Shown piece by piece: positions 14,197 through 22,686 of a stretch of DNA of 47,574 nucleotides. A model generated the notes under the pieces. The model was not told the DNA's origin. It worked only from the letters and a program-made list of their open reading frames with translations, and ran no database searches. The position numbers and the translations under genes were made by a program. Positions within the stretch are counted from its first letter, which is position 1; the number at the start of each line of letters is the position of its first letter. The DNA comes from Candidatus Uhrbacteria bacterium (GTDB taxonomy: Bacteria > Patescibacteriota > Patescibacteriia > UBA9934 > UBA10169): positions 1 through 47,574 of the forward strand of contig DNYJ01000039.1 in assembly GCA_003505155.1 (NCBI GenBank). The letters are read 5' to 3'.

Positions 14197-14844
14197 ATGC
14201 TTGATTTCTCTCACCGGCGCGTCGCCGTTTTCATCGACACGCAAAATCTTTATTACAGCGCCCGGAATCTTTTCGGGAAAAAAGTTGACTTCGGCAACGT
14301 CGTGTCTGCCGGCCTTGGCGACCGCCAGCTCATTCGCGCAACCGCCTACGTCGTCTCCACGGAATCCGGTGACGAGTCTCCGTTCTTTGAAGCTCTGCAA
14401 AAAACCGGCATTCAAACAAAATCCAAACCGCTCATGGAATACTTGTCCGGCATCAAGAAGGCCGACTGGGACGTTGGCATCACGGTGGACATCATGAGTA
14501 CCGTGGATGCGGTTGACGTGATCGTGCTCGCCTCCGGCGACGGCGACTTCGTTCCGTTGGCCCAATACGTCAAGAGTCATGGTAGGCGATTCGAGGTCGT
14601 CTCGTTCCGCGAGACCACGGCCTCCACACTCCTTGAATGGGCCGATTCCTACATCAATCTCTCCGAGGATAAGCGCAAGTTTCTCATCGGCCGCTCCCGC
14701 CAGCCGCCCGTGCGCATGACCAAGGGCGGGGAAGCGCTGGTCGAGAAGGACCAAGCCGAGTCTTTGCCGGAAAACATGCCAAAACCGAGGTTTGCCAAGA
14801 CGGAAGACGTACAGGGATCCCGTTCCCGCCGCCTCTCGTTTTAA
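14197..14844 (+). CDS. NYN-domain (LabA/DUF88-like) protein
   Basis: The 215-aa protein has a PIN-like NYN nuclease fold: AVFIDTQNLYYSAR (first Asp), DVGITVDIM (second) and VIVLASGDGDFVPLAQYVKSHGRR (third acidic cluster). NYN domains are typically metal-dependent ribonucleases. After residue 165 it turns into a low-complexity basic tail ending SRSRRLSF, perhaps RNA binding. Its place between rpsO and pnp fits a role in RNA metabolism. Confidence 0.85.
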   Translation: MLDFSHRRVAVFIDTQNLYYSARNLFGKKVDFGNVVSAGLGDRQLIRATAYVVSTESGDESPFFEALQKTGIQTKSKPLMEYLSGIKKADWDVGITVDIMSTVDAVDVIVLASGDGDFVPLAQYVKSHGRRFEVVSFRETTASTLLEWADSYINLSEDKRKFLIGRSRQPPVRMTKGGEALVEKDQAESLPENMPKPRFAKTEDVQGSRSRRLSF

Positions 14845-14913
14845 GAAGATGGGGTTGTGCGCCGAATCGAACTCTCGACGCACGGACCGATCCTCTTAAA
14901 TCATTAACTTAAA

Positions 14914-14966
14914 GATCTGCGCGAGATCGTGAGCCCCCCAACCGGGTCTTTGATCTCCCGCAGATC
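14914..14966 (+). promoter_or_regulatory. pnp leader hairpin
   Basis: GATCTGCG (14914-14921) pairs with CGCAGATC (14959-14966), and GAGATC (14923-14928) with GATCTC (14952-14957), giving a 14-bp stem 12 nt before the pnp start codon. In E. coli the pnp leader forms an RNase III-cut stem used for autoregulation; the same is plausible here. Confidence 0.6.
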
Positions 14967-14978
14967 CATATCTTTCCT

Positions 14979-17246
14979 ATGGATCAAATCCAACGTTTTG
15001 AAACTGAATGGGGAGGCAAAACCCTCGCCATCGAAACCGGCCGCTTCGCTCGTGCCGCCGGCGGATCCTGCACCGTGCAATACGGCGAGACCATCGTCCT
15101 TGCCACGGCAACCATGAGTGAAGAGCCGCGCGAAGGCCTGTCTTTCTTCCCCCTCATGGTGGACTTTGAAGAGAGGCTTTACGCGGCTGGACGCATTAAG
15201 GGCTCGCGCTTCATCAAGAAGGAAGGACGCCCAACCGACGAAGCGGTGCTGGCAGGTCGTTACATTGACCGTGCACTTCGGCCGCTCTTTCCGGAAGGCA
15301 TCCGCAACGACGTGCAAGTGATCATTACCGTTCTCTCTTTTGACGGAGAGAACGACCCCGACGTGATCGGCCTCATCGCCGCCTCCTGCGCCCTGCATCT
15401 TTCGCCCATCCCGTGGAACGGCCCCATCGGCAACATCCGCATCGGCAACATCGGCGGCGAGTGGGTAATCAATCCAAGCTACGAAGCGAGGACGAAATCC
15501 GTACTCGACTTGGCCTTTGCGGGGAACGCCGACAAGGTGGTCATGGTGGAAGCGGGAGCCAATGAGGCTGACGATGATCTCGTTGTGGACGCCTTTGCGT
15601 TCGGGCTCAAGCACATCAAAAAACCGATCGAGCTTATTGAGGAAGCCCGCAAAGCTGTTGGAAAGAAAAAAATCGACCCTGCCGCCGTTTCAAACGACGA
15701 GGAAACGCGACGCCGCGAGCGGTCCATCCGTGAAATGGCTTCCCCTTTCATCCTTGAGAAGATTCAGGAATATTTCTTCGGCGCTCCCAAAGCGACAAAA
15801 AGCGAACGACGCGACGCGAAGCTCCGGATCAAACGCGAACTGGTTGAGTTTTTGGAATCGAAGAGCATCCCCCCAGAAGAGATCCATTACGGAACCGATG
15901 CCGTCGAACCCTTGATCGAAAGCGAGGTGAGCCGCCTCATCGTGGACGAAGGCCGACGCGTGGACGGACGCGGACTCGACGAAGTTCGCCCTCTCGTCAT
16001 CGAAGTCGGCCTCTTTGAGCGCACGCACGGATCCGGCCATTTCTCTCGAGGAGAAACGCAGGTGCTTTCCATGCTCACGCTTGGAGCTCCTGGAGACGAA
16101 CAGACGCTCGACGGTATGGAAACGGTCGGGACCCGACGCTACTTCCATCACTACAATTTCCCTCCGTTCTCGGTTGGAGAAACCAAACCTTTGCGCGGAC
16201 CTGGAAGACGAGAAATCGGACACGGCGCGCTTGCGGAAAAAGCGCTCGTGCCGGTTCTTCCTGATAAGGAAACTTTCCCTTACACGATCCGCGTCGTGTC
16301 GGAAGTTCTAGGCTCCAACGGTTCAAGTTCCATGGGCTCCACTTGCGGCTCGACCCTCGCTCTCATGGACGCGGGCGTGCCGATCAAGTCCCCTGTAGCT
16401 GGCATAGCTATGGGGCTTGCTCAAAACGCCAAAGGCGGCTGGAAAGTCATTACCGATCTGCAAGATCTTGAGGACGGAGAGGGTGGCATGGATTTCAAGA
16501 TCACCGGAACGAAGGACGGCATCACCGCCATTCAAATGGATACCAAAACACATGGGCTCTCGATGGAGATCGTCCGCGAGACCTTCAGGCAAGCAAAGGC
16601 CGGCCGTACCCACATCCTTGAAGCGATGGCGCGCGTCATCGCGAATCCGCGAGCCGATCTCTCGCCGTATGCTCCGCGCATTATCACACTCCGCATTCAT
16701 CCGGAACAAATCGGTCTGGTCATCGGCCCCGGCGGCAAAATGATCAATGAGATTATCGCAGAAACCGGCGTGCAAGCTATTGACATTGAAGACGATGGCT
16801 TGGTCATGATCACCTCGACGAACGCGGAGGGAGCGCAGAAAGCGAAGGAGTGGATCGAACAGATGACGCGCGAAGTGGAACCAGGAGAGACGTTCAAAGG
16901 CAAGGTGGTGCGCGTCATGGATTTTGGAGCCATCGTTGAATTCCTGCCAGGCAAAGACGGTATGGTGCATGTGAGCGAGCTGGCGCCGTGGCGCGTCGCG
17001 CAGGTGGGCGATATCGTCAAGATGGGCGACGAGGTGTTTGTAAAGGTGCTCGATGTGGATACGATCAACAACCGGATCTCCTTGTCTATGAAACAAGCCG
17101 ATGGAAACGATTACAGCAAATTCAAACGGCCGGAACCGGGAGCATCCGGCGTATCGGGCACAGGCCGCCCACACCATGGAAACGGCAATGGGAACGGACG
17201 ACCGCCTCGCAAGCCGTTTAGCCAACGTCCGTTTGGTAAAAGCTGA
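14979..17246 (+). CDS. pnp: Polyribonucleotide nucleotidyltransferase (PNPase)
   Basis: The 755-aa protein carries the full set: two RNase PH domains (about 1-220 and 310-535) with the linker helix between, a KH domain (ITLRIHPEQIGLVIGPGGKMINEI, about 565-590) and an S1 domain (GETFKGKVVRVMDFGAIVEFLPGKDGMVHVSEL, about 635-670). It degrades RNA 3'-5' by phosphorolysis and makes tails. The second RNase PH core has the SSSMGSTCGSTLALMDAGVPI motif. Its C-terminal Gly/Pro-rich tail is low-complexity. Length and order are normal for the family. Confidence 0.97.
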   Translation: MDQIQRFETEWGGKTLAIETGRFARAAGGSCTVQYGETIVLATATMSEEPREGLSFFPLMVDFEERLYAAGRIKGSRFIKKEGRPTDEAVLAGRYIDRALRPLFPEGIRNDVQVIITVLSFDGENDPDVIGLIAASCALHLSPIPWNGPIGNIRIGNIGGEWVINPSYEARTKSVLDLAFAGNADKVVMVEAGANEADDDLVVDAFAFGLKHIKKPIELIEEARKAVGKKKIDPAAVSNDEETRRRERSIREMASPFILEKIQEYFFGAPKATKSERRDAKLRIKRELVEFLESKSIPPEEIHYGTDAVEPLIESEVSRLIVDEGRRVDGRGLDEVRPLVIEVGLFERTHGSGHFSRGETQVLSMLTLGAPGDEQTLDGMETVGTRRYFHHYNFPPFSVGETKPLRGPGRREIGHGALAEKALVPVLPDKETFPYTIRVVSEVLGSNGSSSMGSTCGSTLALMDAGVPIKSPVAGIAMGLAQNAKGGWKVITDLQDLEDGEGGMDFKITGTKDGITAIQMDTKTHGLSMEIVRETFRQAKAGRTHILEAMARVIANPRADLSPYAPRIITLRIHPEQIGLVIGPGGKMINEIIAETGVQAIDIEDDGLVMITSTNAEGAQKAKEWIEQMTREVEPGETFKGKVVRVMDFGAIVEFLPGKDGMVHVSELAPWRVAQVGDIVKMGDEVFVKVLDVDTINNRISLSMKQADGNDYSKFKRPEPGASGVSGTGRPHHGNGNGNGRPPRKPFSQRPFGKS

Positions 17247-17249
17247 AAA

Positions 17250-18530
17250 ATGAAACCGCTCAATATCCCTCTTGCCGGATCTCGAGAAACAGCTCGCCAT
17301 CATCGGCGTGCTGTTTGGCGTTGGGGGGTTCCTCTCATTCTTCTTCTGTTCCTATGGGGAAGCGTGCGGCTCTATGGGACCAGAAACCCATTTGCGAACA
17401 CGATTCCTGAAGAAACGGTACTGATGATTCATCTGCGTCCGACGCGGCCTCAATGGTCCGTTATCCTTGACCGCATGGGAAATGAAGTTCTGACACGGAC
17501 AGGCATCACCCTCAAAGAACTTTCTCCTTTCATTGAAGGATCTATCGCTCTCTTTCTCACAAAAGAGGGAGAGACCATCGTGGGAGTGGAAGGTTCTTTC
17601 GATGAAAAAGTCCGCCAGCAGTTTGAGGCTCACGGCCTCACGATTCAGGAAGTCGGCCGCCGGCGCTTCCTTCTTGCGGAAAACGCCGTCTCTCTTGTGC
17701 CATCGGAAAGCCAAATAGGAAGAAGTGAACGCATCCTCCCAAGATTTGCAGGAAGCATCATTAGCTTCGACGCGGGAGCGCCCCATACAACCATCCGCAT
17801 TCGCGGAAATACGATCTCTCTTGACCTGCCGTGGGCTTCCTCTTCAACGTCTGCGCCTCTCCTCAACGACCGCGTGATTTTTGCCGGGACGTTTTCCGGA
17901 GATGCACCAATAGTATTTCCCAGTTTTCTCGACAACGTATTTGCGTTTGCAAGTGGCGGAACGACGTTCAAAGAGACCTTTCAAACGGTCGGATCGGAAG
18001 GAACATTGAGCCTCTTTGATGATGGTTCCTATTTCATCAGTCTTTCCTCGAATATCCCTCTTGCTCTTCTTGAAAAGACCCTGCTGTTGCAGGCTCAACT
18101 CCGCGAGCCAATGCTGGCAAGCCGGAAACTTCTTGATGGAACTAGCATTCAAGAATTGCGCCTTAACGAAACCCCTGCCTTAACGGAAGAGGTGGAGAAT
18201 GCAAACTGGACAATTCTCCGGCTTGACTCTAAAACGACAACGTTTTTCGCCGGAAAGAAAAAAGACGGCCACGAAGTTTTTTTCACAGACTCCGCAGATG
18301 CCCTCATCCAAAAAACAAGCTCAAATCTCGAAAAACAGGCTGTATCTTCTTGTGGAAGTTCTCAAAAATTGAAGATTTCAAATCAGGCCTTCATTCGTTA
18401 TCTTCAAAATGGAAAAACCTACTTTTCCACACCCCTTCCACTTTCTAACACAGACTTTGTCAACGTAGGGATTGACAAAGACGTTTTTGGAGTCAAAATT
18501 CGACTCTGTGTGGATAAAAATCAATCGTAA
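17250..18530 (+). CDS. Membrane-anchored hypothetical protein, 426 aa
   Basis: It starts 3 nt after pnp and is likely in the same transcript. A basic N-terminus (HHRRAVWRWG) precedes one transmembrane helix (about 26-40, VPLILLLFLWGSV), so the rest is outside the cytoplasm. The ectodomain looks beta-rich, with phrases like NTIPEETVLMIHLRP that resemble DUF3352-like proteins, but I cannot confirm the family. It has only two cysteines in its last third (CGSS, LCVDK). No function assigned. Confidence 0.75.
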   Translation: MKPLNIPLAGSRETARHHRRAVWRWGVPLILLLFLWGSVRLYGTRNPFANTIPEETVLMIHLRPTRPQWSVILDRMGNEVLTRTGITLKELSPFIEGSIALFLTKEGETIVGVEGSFDEKVRQQFEAHGLTIQEVGRRRFLLAENAVSLVPSESQIGRSERILPRFAGSIISFDAGAPHTTIRIRGNTISLDLPWASSSTSAPLLNDRVIFAGTFSGDAPIVFPSFLDNVFAFASGGTTFKETFQTVGSEGTLSLFDDGSYFISLSSNIPLALLEKTLLLQAQLREPMLASRKLLDGTSIQELRLNETPALTEEVENANWTILRLDSKTTTFFAGKKKDGHEVFFTDSADALIQKTSSNLEKQAVSSCGSSQKLKISNQAFIRYLQNGKTYFSTPLPLSNTDFVNVGIDKDVFGVKIRLCVDKNQS

Positions 18531-18563
18531 ACACCAAAAGCGATCTACTGTGGCTGTGGATAA
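18509..18563 (+). promoter_or_regulatory. Two perfect DnaA-box sequences
   Basis: TGTGGATAA occurs at 18509-18517 (inside the end of the upstream gene) and at 18555-18563. These are exact matches to the DnaA-box consensus on the complementary strand, about 20 kb from dnaA. They may titrate DnaA or regulate the downstream promoter, or be chance. Confidence 0.4.
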
Positions 18564-18645
18564 GCCTGTCTTTCGATCACTTTTTTTGTTCACTTATCTA
18601 TGATAAGTATCTAAAATAAGTGAAAAGTAGACGAATGGCGTTTCA

Positions 18646-18674
18646 TTGACTTCATGTGTTTAAGTTGTTATTAT
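18646..18674 (+). promoter_or_regulatory. Promoter of the candidate ncRNA
   Basis: TTGACT (18646-18651) and TATTAT (18669-18674) with exact 17-bp spacing. The predicted start site near 18681 opens the structured segment. Confidence 0.65.
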
Positions 18675-18680
18675 TGATCC

Positions 18681-19066
18681 GTACCCTTCTAGCTCCTTCT
18701 ACAATACCAAAACTTCCAACGGGGAAGTTTTCCGAAATAGCTCATCGGCATTGTTGTTTCGGAAAATATCCCACTTCTCTACTGTTCTGCCAGAATCGTC
18801 TTCCGGCAGGCTAGGTTCGCTCGCGCTTCGGCGGCAGAGCCGCCTCTGCGAGTAAAACCCATGAATGGTAGAGAGGTTGAAGTGGCTTGAGATCTGTTGA
18901 GAGCCCGTTGGTGCTGAGTCGTGCAGAAAGACTCTCTGTCTTCACGCCCCAGCACCACTTCGGTGCACTCCTTATCTCCCTCCTTAGGGAGAGACCAACG
19001 CGCATCCATCTACAATGTCGAGGCGCACCGCGTCTCTCCCTACCCTCTTTTTTAGAGGATTTTTTG
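18681..19066 (+). ncRNA. Candidate structured ncRNA, ~386 nt
   Basis: No convincing reading frame fills this span, which starts at a good promoter and ends at a terminator. Stems include AACTTCC/GGAAGTT, TTTTCCGAAA/TTTCGGAAAA, CACTTCTCTAC closing over two inner hairpins to GTAGA..GAAGTG, CTCGC..GGCGGC/GCCGCC..GCGAG, GGTGCTG/CAGCACC enclosing CGTG/CACG, TCTCCCT/AGGGAGA, and GGGAGAGAC/GTCTCTCCC. The length fits RNase P RNA or tmRNA, but neither the GAGGAAAGTCC core nor a tRNA-like end is present on either strand. It could also act as the 5' leader of the TraR/DksA-lspA operon. Confidence 0.6.
19044..19065 (+). terminator. Rho-independent terminator
   Basis: CCTCT-TTTTT-AGAGG followed by ATTTTTT marks the end of the ncRNA candidate, 37 nt before the next start codon. 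Confidence 0.75.
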
Positions 19067-19101
19067 TTTAAAATCGGTTTTTTGGATACACTTGGGGCTG
19101 T

Positions 19102-19392
19102 ATGGATAAAAAAACTCTTCAAGAGATGCAGGGAATTCTGCTTAAAGAAAAAGCGCGCGCGGAGAAGGAGCTTTCTCGTTTTAAAAGTCGCCCCGCGAAA
19201 GAAGACTCGTCGCTTGAAGACACTCTTAAAAAGCTTCTGCGCGATATTCATAAAGCTCTAAAGCGCGTGGAGGAGGGAACTTATGGCACTTGCAAATACT
19301 GTTCGAGGGAAATTCACGAGGCGCGTCTTCGTGCCCGTCCGGCTTCCTCAAGTTGCATTGCCTGCAAAAAAACTCTGACACGGGACATGTGA
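19102..19392 (+). CDS. TraR/DksA-family zinc-finger protein
   Basis: The 96-aa protein has an N-terminal coiled coil (KTLQEMQGILLKEKARAEKELSRFKSR) and a C-terminal C4 finger, CKYCSREIHEARLRARPASSSCIACKK. This layout matches DksA/TraR proteins, which insert a coiled coil into the RNA polymerase secondary channel. The usual DxxDxA tip motif of DksA is not clear here, so an effect on transcription is only inferred. Its stop overlaps the GTG start of lspA. Confidence 0.9.
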   Translation: MDKKTLQEMQGILLKEKARAEKELSRFKSRPAKEDSSLEDTLKKLLRDIHKALKRVEEGTYGTCKYCSREIHEARLRARPASSSCIACKKTLTRDM

Positions 19393-19841
19393 AGAGACGA
19401 TGGACATGGCTCATCCTTGTTGTGGGCATCGCTATGGCCGACGGCTTGTTGAAACATGAGGCTCTGAATCGATTTGCTCTATCTGTGTCGAGACAAAACG
19501 GAGCTTTCATGGCTTTCGGACTTCATAAAAACCCCGGTATTCTTTTTGATCTCCCCGTTCCCCAGCCACTCGTGTGGATTGCCACCCTTATTTTAGTAGG
19601 TATACTTGGCCGCATGGCTTGGTTTGAGCGGACACGAAATCCACTCTTCACATTTGGAGCCGTCGTAACTATCGTCGGCGCCGCAGGAAACTTTTTCGAC
19701 CGTCTTCTCAATGGTTTTACCACCGATTATCTTCTCTTTTTTACCGGAGCGGCCATTAATCTCTCGGATCTGATTATTATCGGAGGTCTTCTCACACTCA
19801 TCCACAGCCATACATTGACAAAAGGGAAAAAACGTGGTTAA
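19389..19841 (+). CDS. lspA: Lipoprotein signal peptidase (signal peptidase II)
   Basis: The ~150-aa protein starts at GTG 19389, overlapping the TraR/DksA stop by GTGA. It has four transmembrane helices and both catalytic-Asp motifs: GAAGNFFDRLLNG and AINLSDLIII (normally GNxxDR and FNxAD). NPGILFDL corresponds to the conserved substrate-contact segment. It cleaves prolipoproteins before the lipidated Cys; the window contains at least one likely substrate (Cys-rich lipoprotein at 28.9 kb). Confidence 0.9.
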   Translation: MKRRWTWLILVVGIAMADGLLKHEALNRFALSVSRQNGAFMAFGLHKNPGILFDLPVPQPLVWIATLILVGILGRMAWFERTRNPLFTFGAVVTIVGAAGNFFDRLLNGFTTDYLLFFTGAAINLSDLIIIGGLLTLIHSHTLTKGKKRG

Positions 19842-19885
19842 CTGAACACAGAATTAAACTCCCCCAATTCGTTGGAGGTGTTTTT

Positions 19886-21409
19886 ATGTCTAAACATGTT
19901 CTCACAGCCAGTCTCTATGGCATTCATGCGCGTCCCGTACGCGTCGAAACGTCTTACAGTTCAGGACTCACGCGATGCACGGTCGTCGGATTGCCCGATA
20001 CGGAGATTAAGGAAGCGAAGGAGCGAGTTCACGGCGCCTGCAAATCCTCTGGTCTCCCATTTCCACGCGGACGCGTCACGATCAACCTCGCGCCGGCCGT
20101 TACAAAGAAGCAAGGATCTCATTTTGATGTGCCCATCGCGCTTTCTGTACTTCAGGCGCAGGGGCTTATTGCGGAAGAGAAGCTTAAAGATGCAATGTTT
20201 TTTGGAGAATTGTCACTTGGGGGAGATATTACGGCCATCGTGGGAACGTTGGCGCTCACATTGTGCGCAAAAGCCGAGGGAATTAAACGGGTTTACGTGC
20301 CAAAAGATAACGTCGCCGAAGCAACGCTGGTAAAAGGCGTTGAGTGTTTTTCCATTTCGCACGTGCGTGAACTTGTTGCGCATCTGAATGGCGAGCTTGA
20401 ATGGCAAGCGGAAAAATCCAGTAGCCCGCCGGTGCGTGAGATGTCTTTCTCTACGGACTTCGCCCATGTAAGAGGGCAGGAGGTGGTGAAGCGCGCGCTT
20501 GAAATCGCGGCGGCCGGCGGACACAATATTCTTTTAAACGGCACACCAGGAGCGGGGAAAACCATGTTGGCGCGATCCCTCCCGAGCATTCTGCCGCCGT
20601 TAAGCCGCGACGAGATTCTTGAAGTTACCAATATCCACTCCGTAGCTGGAGAACTTTCACCGAATGTTCCATTTCTGACCGAACGGCCGTTCCGTTCTCC
20701 GCACCACTCGAGTTCCGCTGTCTCCATCATTGGCGGCGGATCGTGGCCGAAACCAGGAGAGGTTAGCCTTGCCCATCGCGGCATCCTCTTCCTCGATGAG
20801 TTTCCAGAGTTTCCACGAAGCGTTCTTGAACATTTGCGCCAACCGCTTGAAGATGGGGAGGTCACCATCGCTCGCGCGCTTGGCACCGTGAGGTTCCCTG
20901 CACGCTTCATGCTGGTGGCCGCCATGAACCCATGCCCCTGCGGATTTGCGACCGACTCAACGCGCGAGTGCACCTGCACCCCGCAACAGATTATTCACTA
21001 CAATAAAAAAATGTCCGGGCCGCTTCTTGATCGCATTGATTTGTATGTGAGTGTGCCCAGAGTCGAAACGGACAAGCTGACAAGTGAGGATCTGGCTGAA
21101 CCGTCGTGTGAAGTGCAAAAACGCGTCACGCAAGCACGCAAGATACAAACCAAGCGTTTTAGCCACTCCACGGCTCATACCAACAGCGAGATGCCAGTTC
21201 ACGTTCTCAAACGCCATGCTGAACTGAACCCTGAAGGCCAGCAACTTATTAAAGCAGCCATTGACAAATATCATCTTTCCGCTCGTTCCTACACTCGCGT
21301 CCTCAAACTCGCCCGCACCATCGCCGACCTTGCGAACGAGAAAAATATTTCCGTCGCCCATCTCTCCGAAGCTCTCCAATACCGCCCTCAAACCCACCTC
21401 GGCTACTAA
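19886..21409 (+). CDS. comM: ComM/YifB-type Mg-chelatase-like AAA+ ATPase
   Basis: The 507-aa protein has the N-terminal LonC-like domain (SLYGIHARPVRVETSYSSGLTRCTVVGLPDTEIKEAKERV), the AAA+ core with Walker A GTPGAGKTMLARSLP and Walker B ILFLDEFPEF, then MNPCPCGF with a Cys cluster, and a C-terminal helical domain (SARSYTRVLKLARTIADL). ComM is a branch-migration helicase that helps incorporate taken-up DNA during natural transformation. The start has a strong GGAGGTG site. Confidence 0.93.
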   Translation: MSKHVLTASLYGIHARPVRVETSYSSGLTRCTVVGLPDTEIKEAKERVHGACKSSGLPFPRGRVTINLAPAVTKKQGSHFDVPIALSVLQAQGLIAEEKLKDAMFFGELSLGGDITAIVGTLALTLCAKAEGIKRVYVPKDNVAEATLVKGVECFSISHVRELVAHLNGELEWQAEKSSSPPVREMSFSTDFAHVRGQEVVKRALEIAAAGGHNILLNGTPGAGKTMLARSLPSILPPLSRDEILEVTNIHSVAGELSPNVPFLTERPFRSPHHSSSAVSIIGGGSWPKPGEVSLAHRGILFLDEFPEFPRSVLEHLRQPLEDGEVTIARALGTVRFPARFMLVAAMNPCPCGFATDSTRECTCTPQQIIHYNKKMSGPLLDRIDLYVSVPRVETDKLTSEDLAEPSCEVQKRVTQARKIQTKRFSHSTAHTNSEMPVHVLKRHAELNPEGQQLIKAAIDKYHLSARSYTRVLKLARTIADLANEKNISVAHLSEALQYRPQTHLGY

Positions 21410-21440
21410 AATCCGTTCACTAAATTTAGCCCCTAATCCG

Positions 21441-21470
21441 ACTAGCTCCTGAGCTAGCTCAGGAGCTAGT
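21441..21470. repeat. Perfect 30-bp palindrome upstream of the RAYT gene
   Basis: Bases 21441-21470 are a perfect palindrome with arm ACTAGCTCCTGAGCT, followed by TTAAAAAAACTG. It could terminate comM or, because it sits 23 bp before a REP-associated transposase, be its REP-like substrate. CTAAATTTAG and CCGACTA next to it also occur near the palindromes at the window start. Confidence 0.7.
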
Positions 21471-21493
21471 TAAAAAAACTGCTAAATTACGAT

Positions 21494-22042
21494 ATGCCAA
21501 GATTGCCACGAGTCGAATTCGATCATGCCTTCTACCACATCACTACGAGAGGGAACAACCGACAGAACATCTTTCGTGAAGAACAAGATTTTAGAAGATT
21601 TTTGTTCGAGCTTATGCGCGTAGTCAGAGAATATGACTGGCGCTGTTATGCCTACTGCTTGATGACTAATCATTATCACCTCACCTTACAAACCATCGAA
21701 CCAAATCTCTCGGTGGGTATTCGAACGCTCCATACTCGTTACTCAATCTACTTCCGAAACAAATATCCTTACACGGGTAACTTATTCGAGAAGCGTTATG
21801 ATGCCTCGTCCGTCCATGACGACGCCTACGTCCTTGAATCCATTCGCTACGATCTTCTCAATCCTGTCCGAGCCGGGATTGTCGAGCACCCAAAAGACTG
21901 GTCATGGAGCAGTTATAGAGAGACTGCCGGTCTCGAAGAACCGTCCGGGTGGATGGACAATGAGTGGGTACGCTCGATGTTTGACGATCACACAACGCCA
22001 GCCAAGCGGTTTATAGAGTTTATCGACATGGGTATTGAGTAA
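21494..22042 (+). CDS. REP-associated tyrosine transposase (RAYT, Y1_Tnp)
   Basis: The 182-aa protein is a single-domain Y1 transposase of the RAYT/IS200-related type: RVEFDHAFYHITTRGNNRQNIF at the start, the HUH motif in TNHYHLTLQ, and the Tyr-bearing helix further on (SIRYDLLNPVRAGIV). These enzymes act on REP-like palindromes as single strands. No IS ends are visible, and the gene is complete. A palindrome sits directly upstream. Confidence 0.92.
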   Translation: MPRLPRVEFDHAFYHITTRGNNRQNIFREEQDFRRFLFELMRVVREYDWRCYAYCLMTNHYHLTLQTIEPNLSVGIRTLHTRYSIYFRNKYPYTGNLFEKRYDASSVHDDAYVLESIRYDLLNPVRAGIVEHPKDWSWSSYRETAGLEEPSGWMDNEWVRSMFDDHTTPAKRFIEFIDMGIE

Positions 22043-22104
22043 GTTTGCCAAACGAGGTGCGCACCCAGAAAAATTCGCGTCCATATCTGCGATACACGCT
22101 CGAA

Positions 22105-22686
22105 CTAACCTTCCGCTTCGATAAACTTCAAATAATCCTCCCGGCAGTAGATACGACGATTGGGGAAGATTTTGTTTTTGGATACGGTGAGTTGTTTCCC
22201 GCACTTCTCGCACGATGCTTCCATGAACGCTCCGGAATTCGCGCGGTATCCGAGATCTCTCACGCGAGCGATGAAGTGCCGGTTGGGCGGAGCGATTTTC
22301 ATCGCGCGATAAAACTTGATCTCCCGTGGCAGGAACGTAAACCGTCGTTCAATGCCTTCATCATAAACCGGCTTGCCGATCCACTCATCAAGCGCGGGAT
22401 CGTTAAGACAGTCAGGAATATCTTGCGTTTTTCGAAGCTGGTCGGCCGACACACGATCTTCTCCGCAAGCCCCCGACGACTCTGCCGGATACGTCGAGGC
22501 CGCAAGAGCGACCGCGTCTTTCTCCTCAGCAAAGAAGAACAGCGTCGCGCCGGAATCCATAAACCGCGTCGGCGACCAAGACACCGGCATAAATTCGCCA
22601 TACGTCCCATCATCAAGCATGCGACACTTCAGCTCGTCCACCTTCCTCCAATAATCCTCCTCCGCGTAAGGTTTGTTAAAAATATG
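22105..22686 (-). pseudogene. 3' part of a Cys-rich gene split by ISL3 (copy 2)
   Basis: Reading from the IS edge on the minus strand gives IFNKPYAEEDYWRKVDELKCRMLDDGTYGEF and continues to the family C-terminus SCEKCGKQLTVSKNKIFPNRRIYCREDYLKF. It keeps the C-x2-C and the first Cys of the last pair (YCREDY replaces CKACY). It is the C-terminal 190 codons of the gene whose first part lies at 24040-25202. No start codon of its own is expected to be used. Confidence 0.9.

Noticed and set aside
18681..19066. RNase P RNA or tmRNA
   Set aside because: Length fits, but the GAGGAAAGTCC core, the ACAGAA region or a tRNA-Ala-like end and tag reading frame are missing on both strands. Kept as an unknown RNA.
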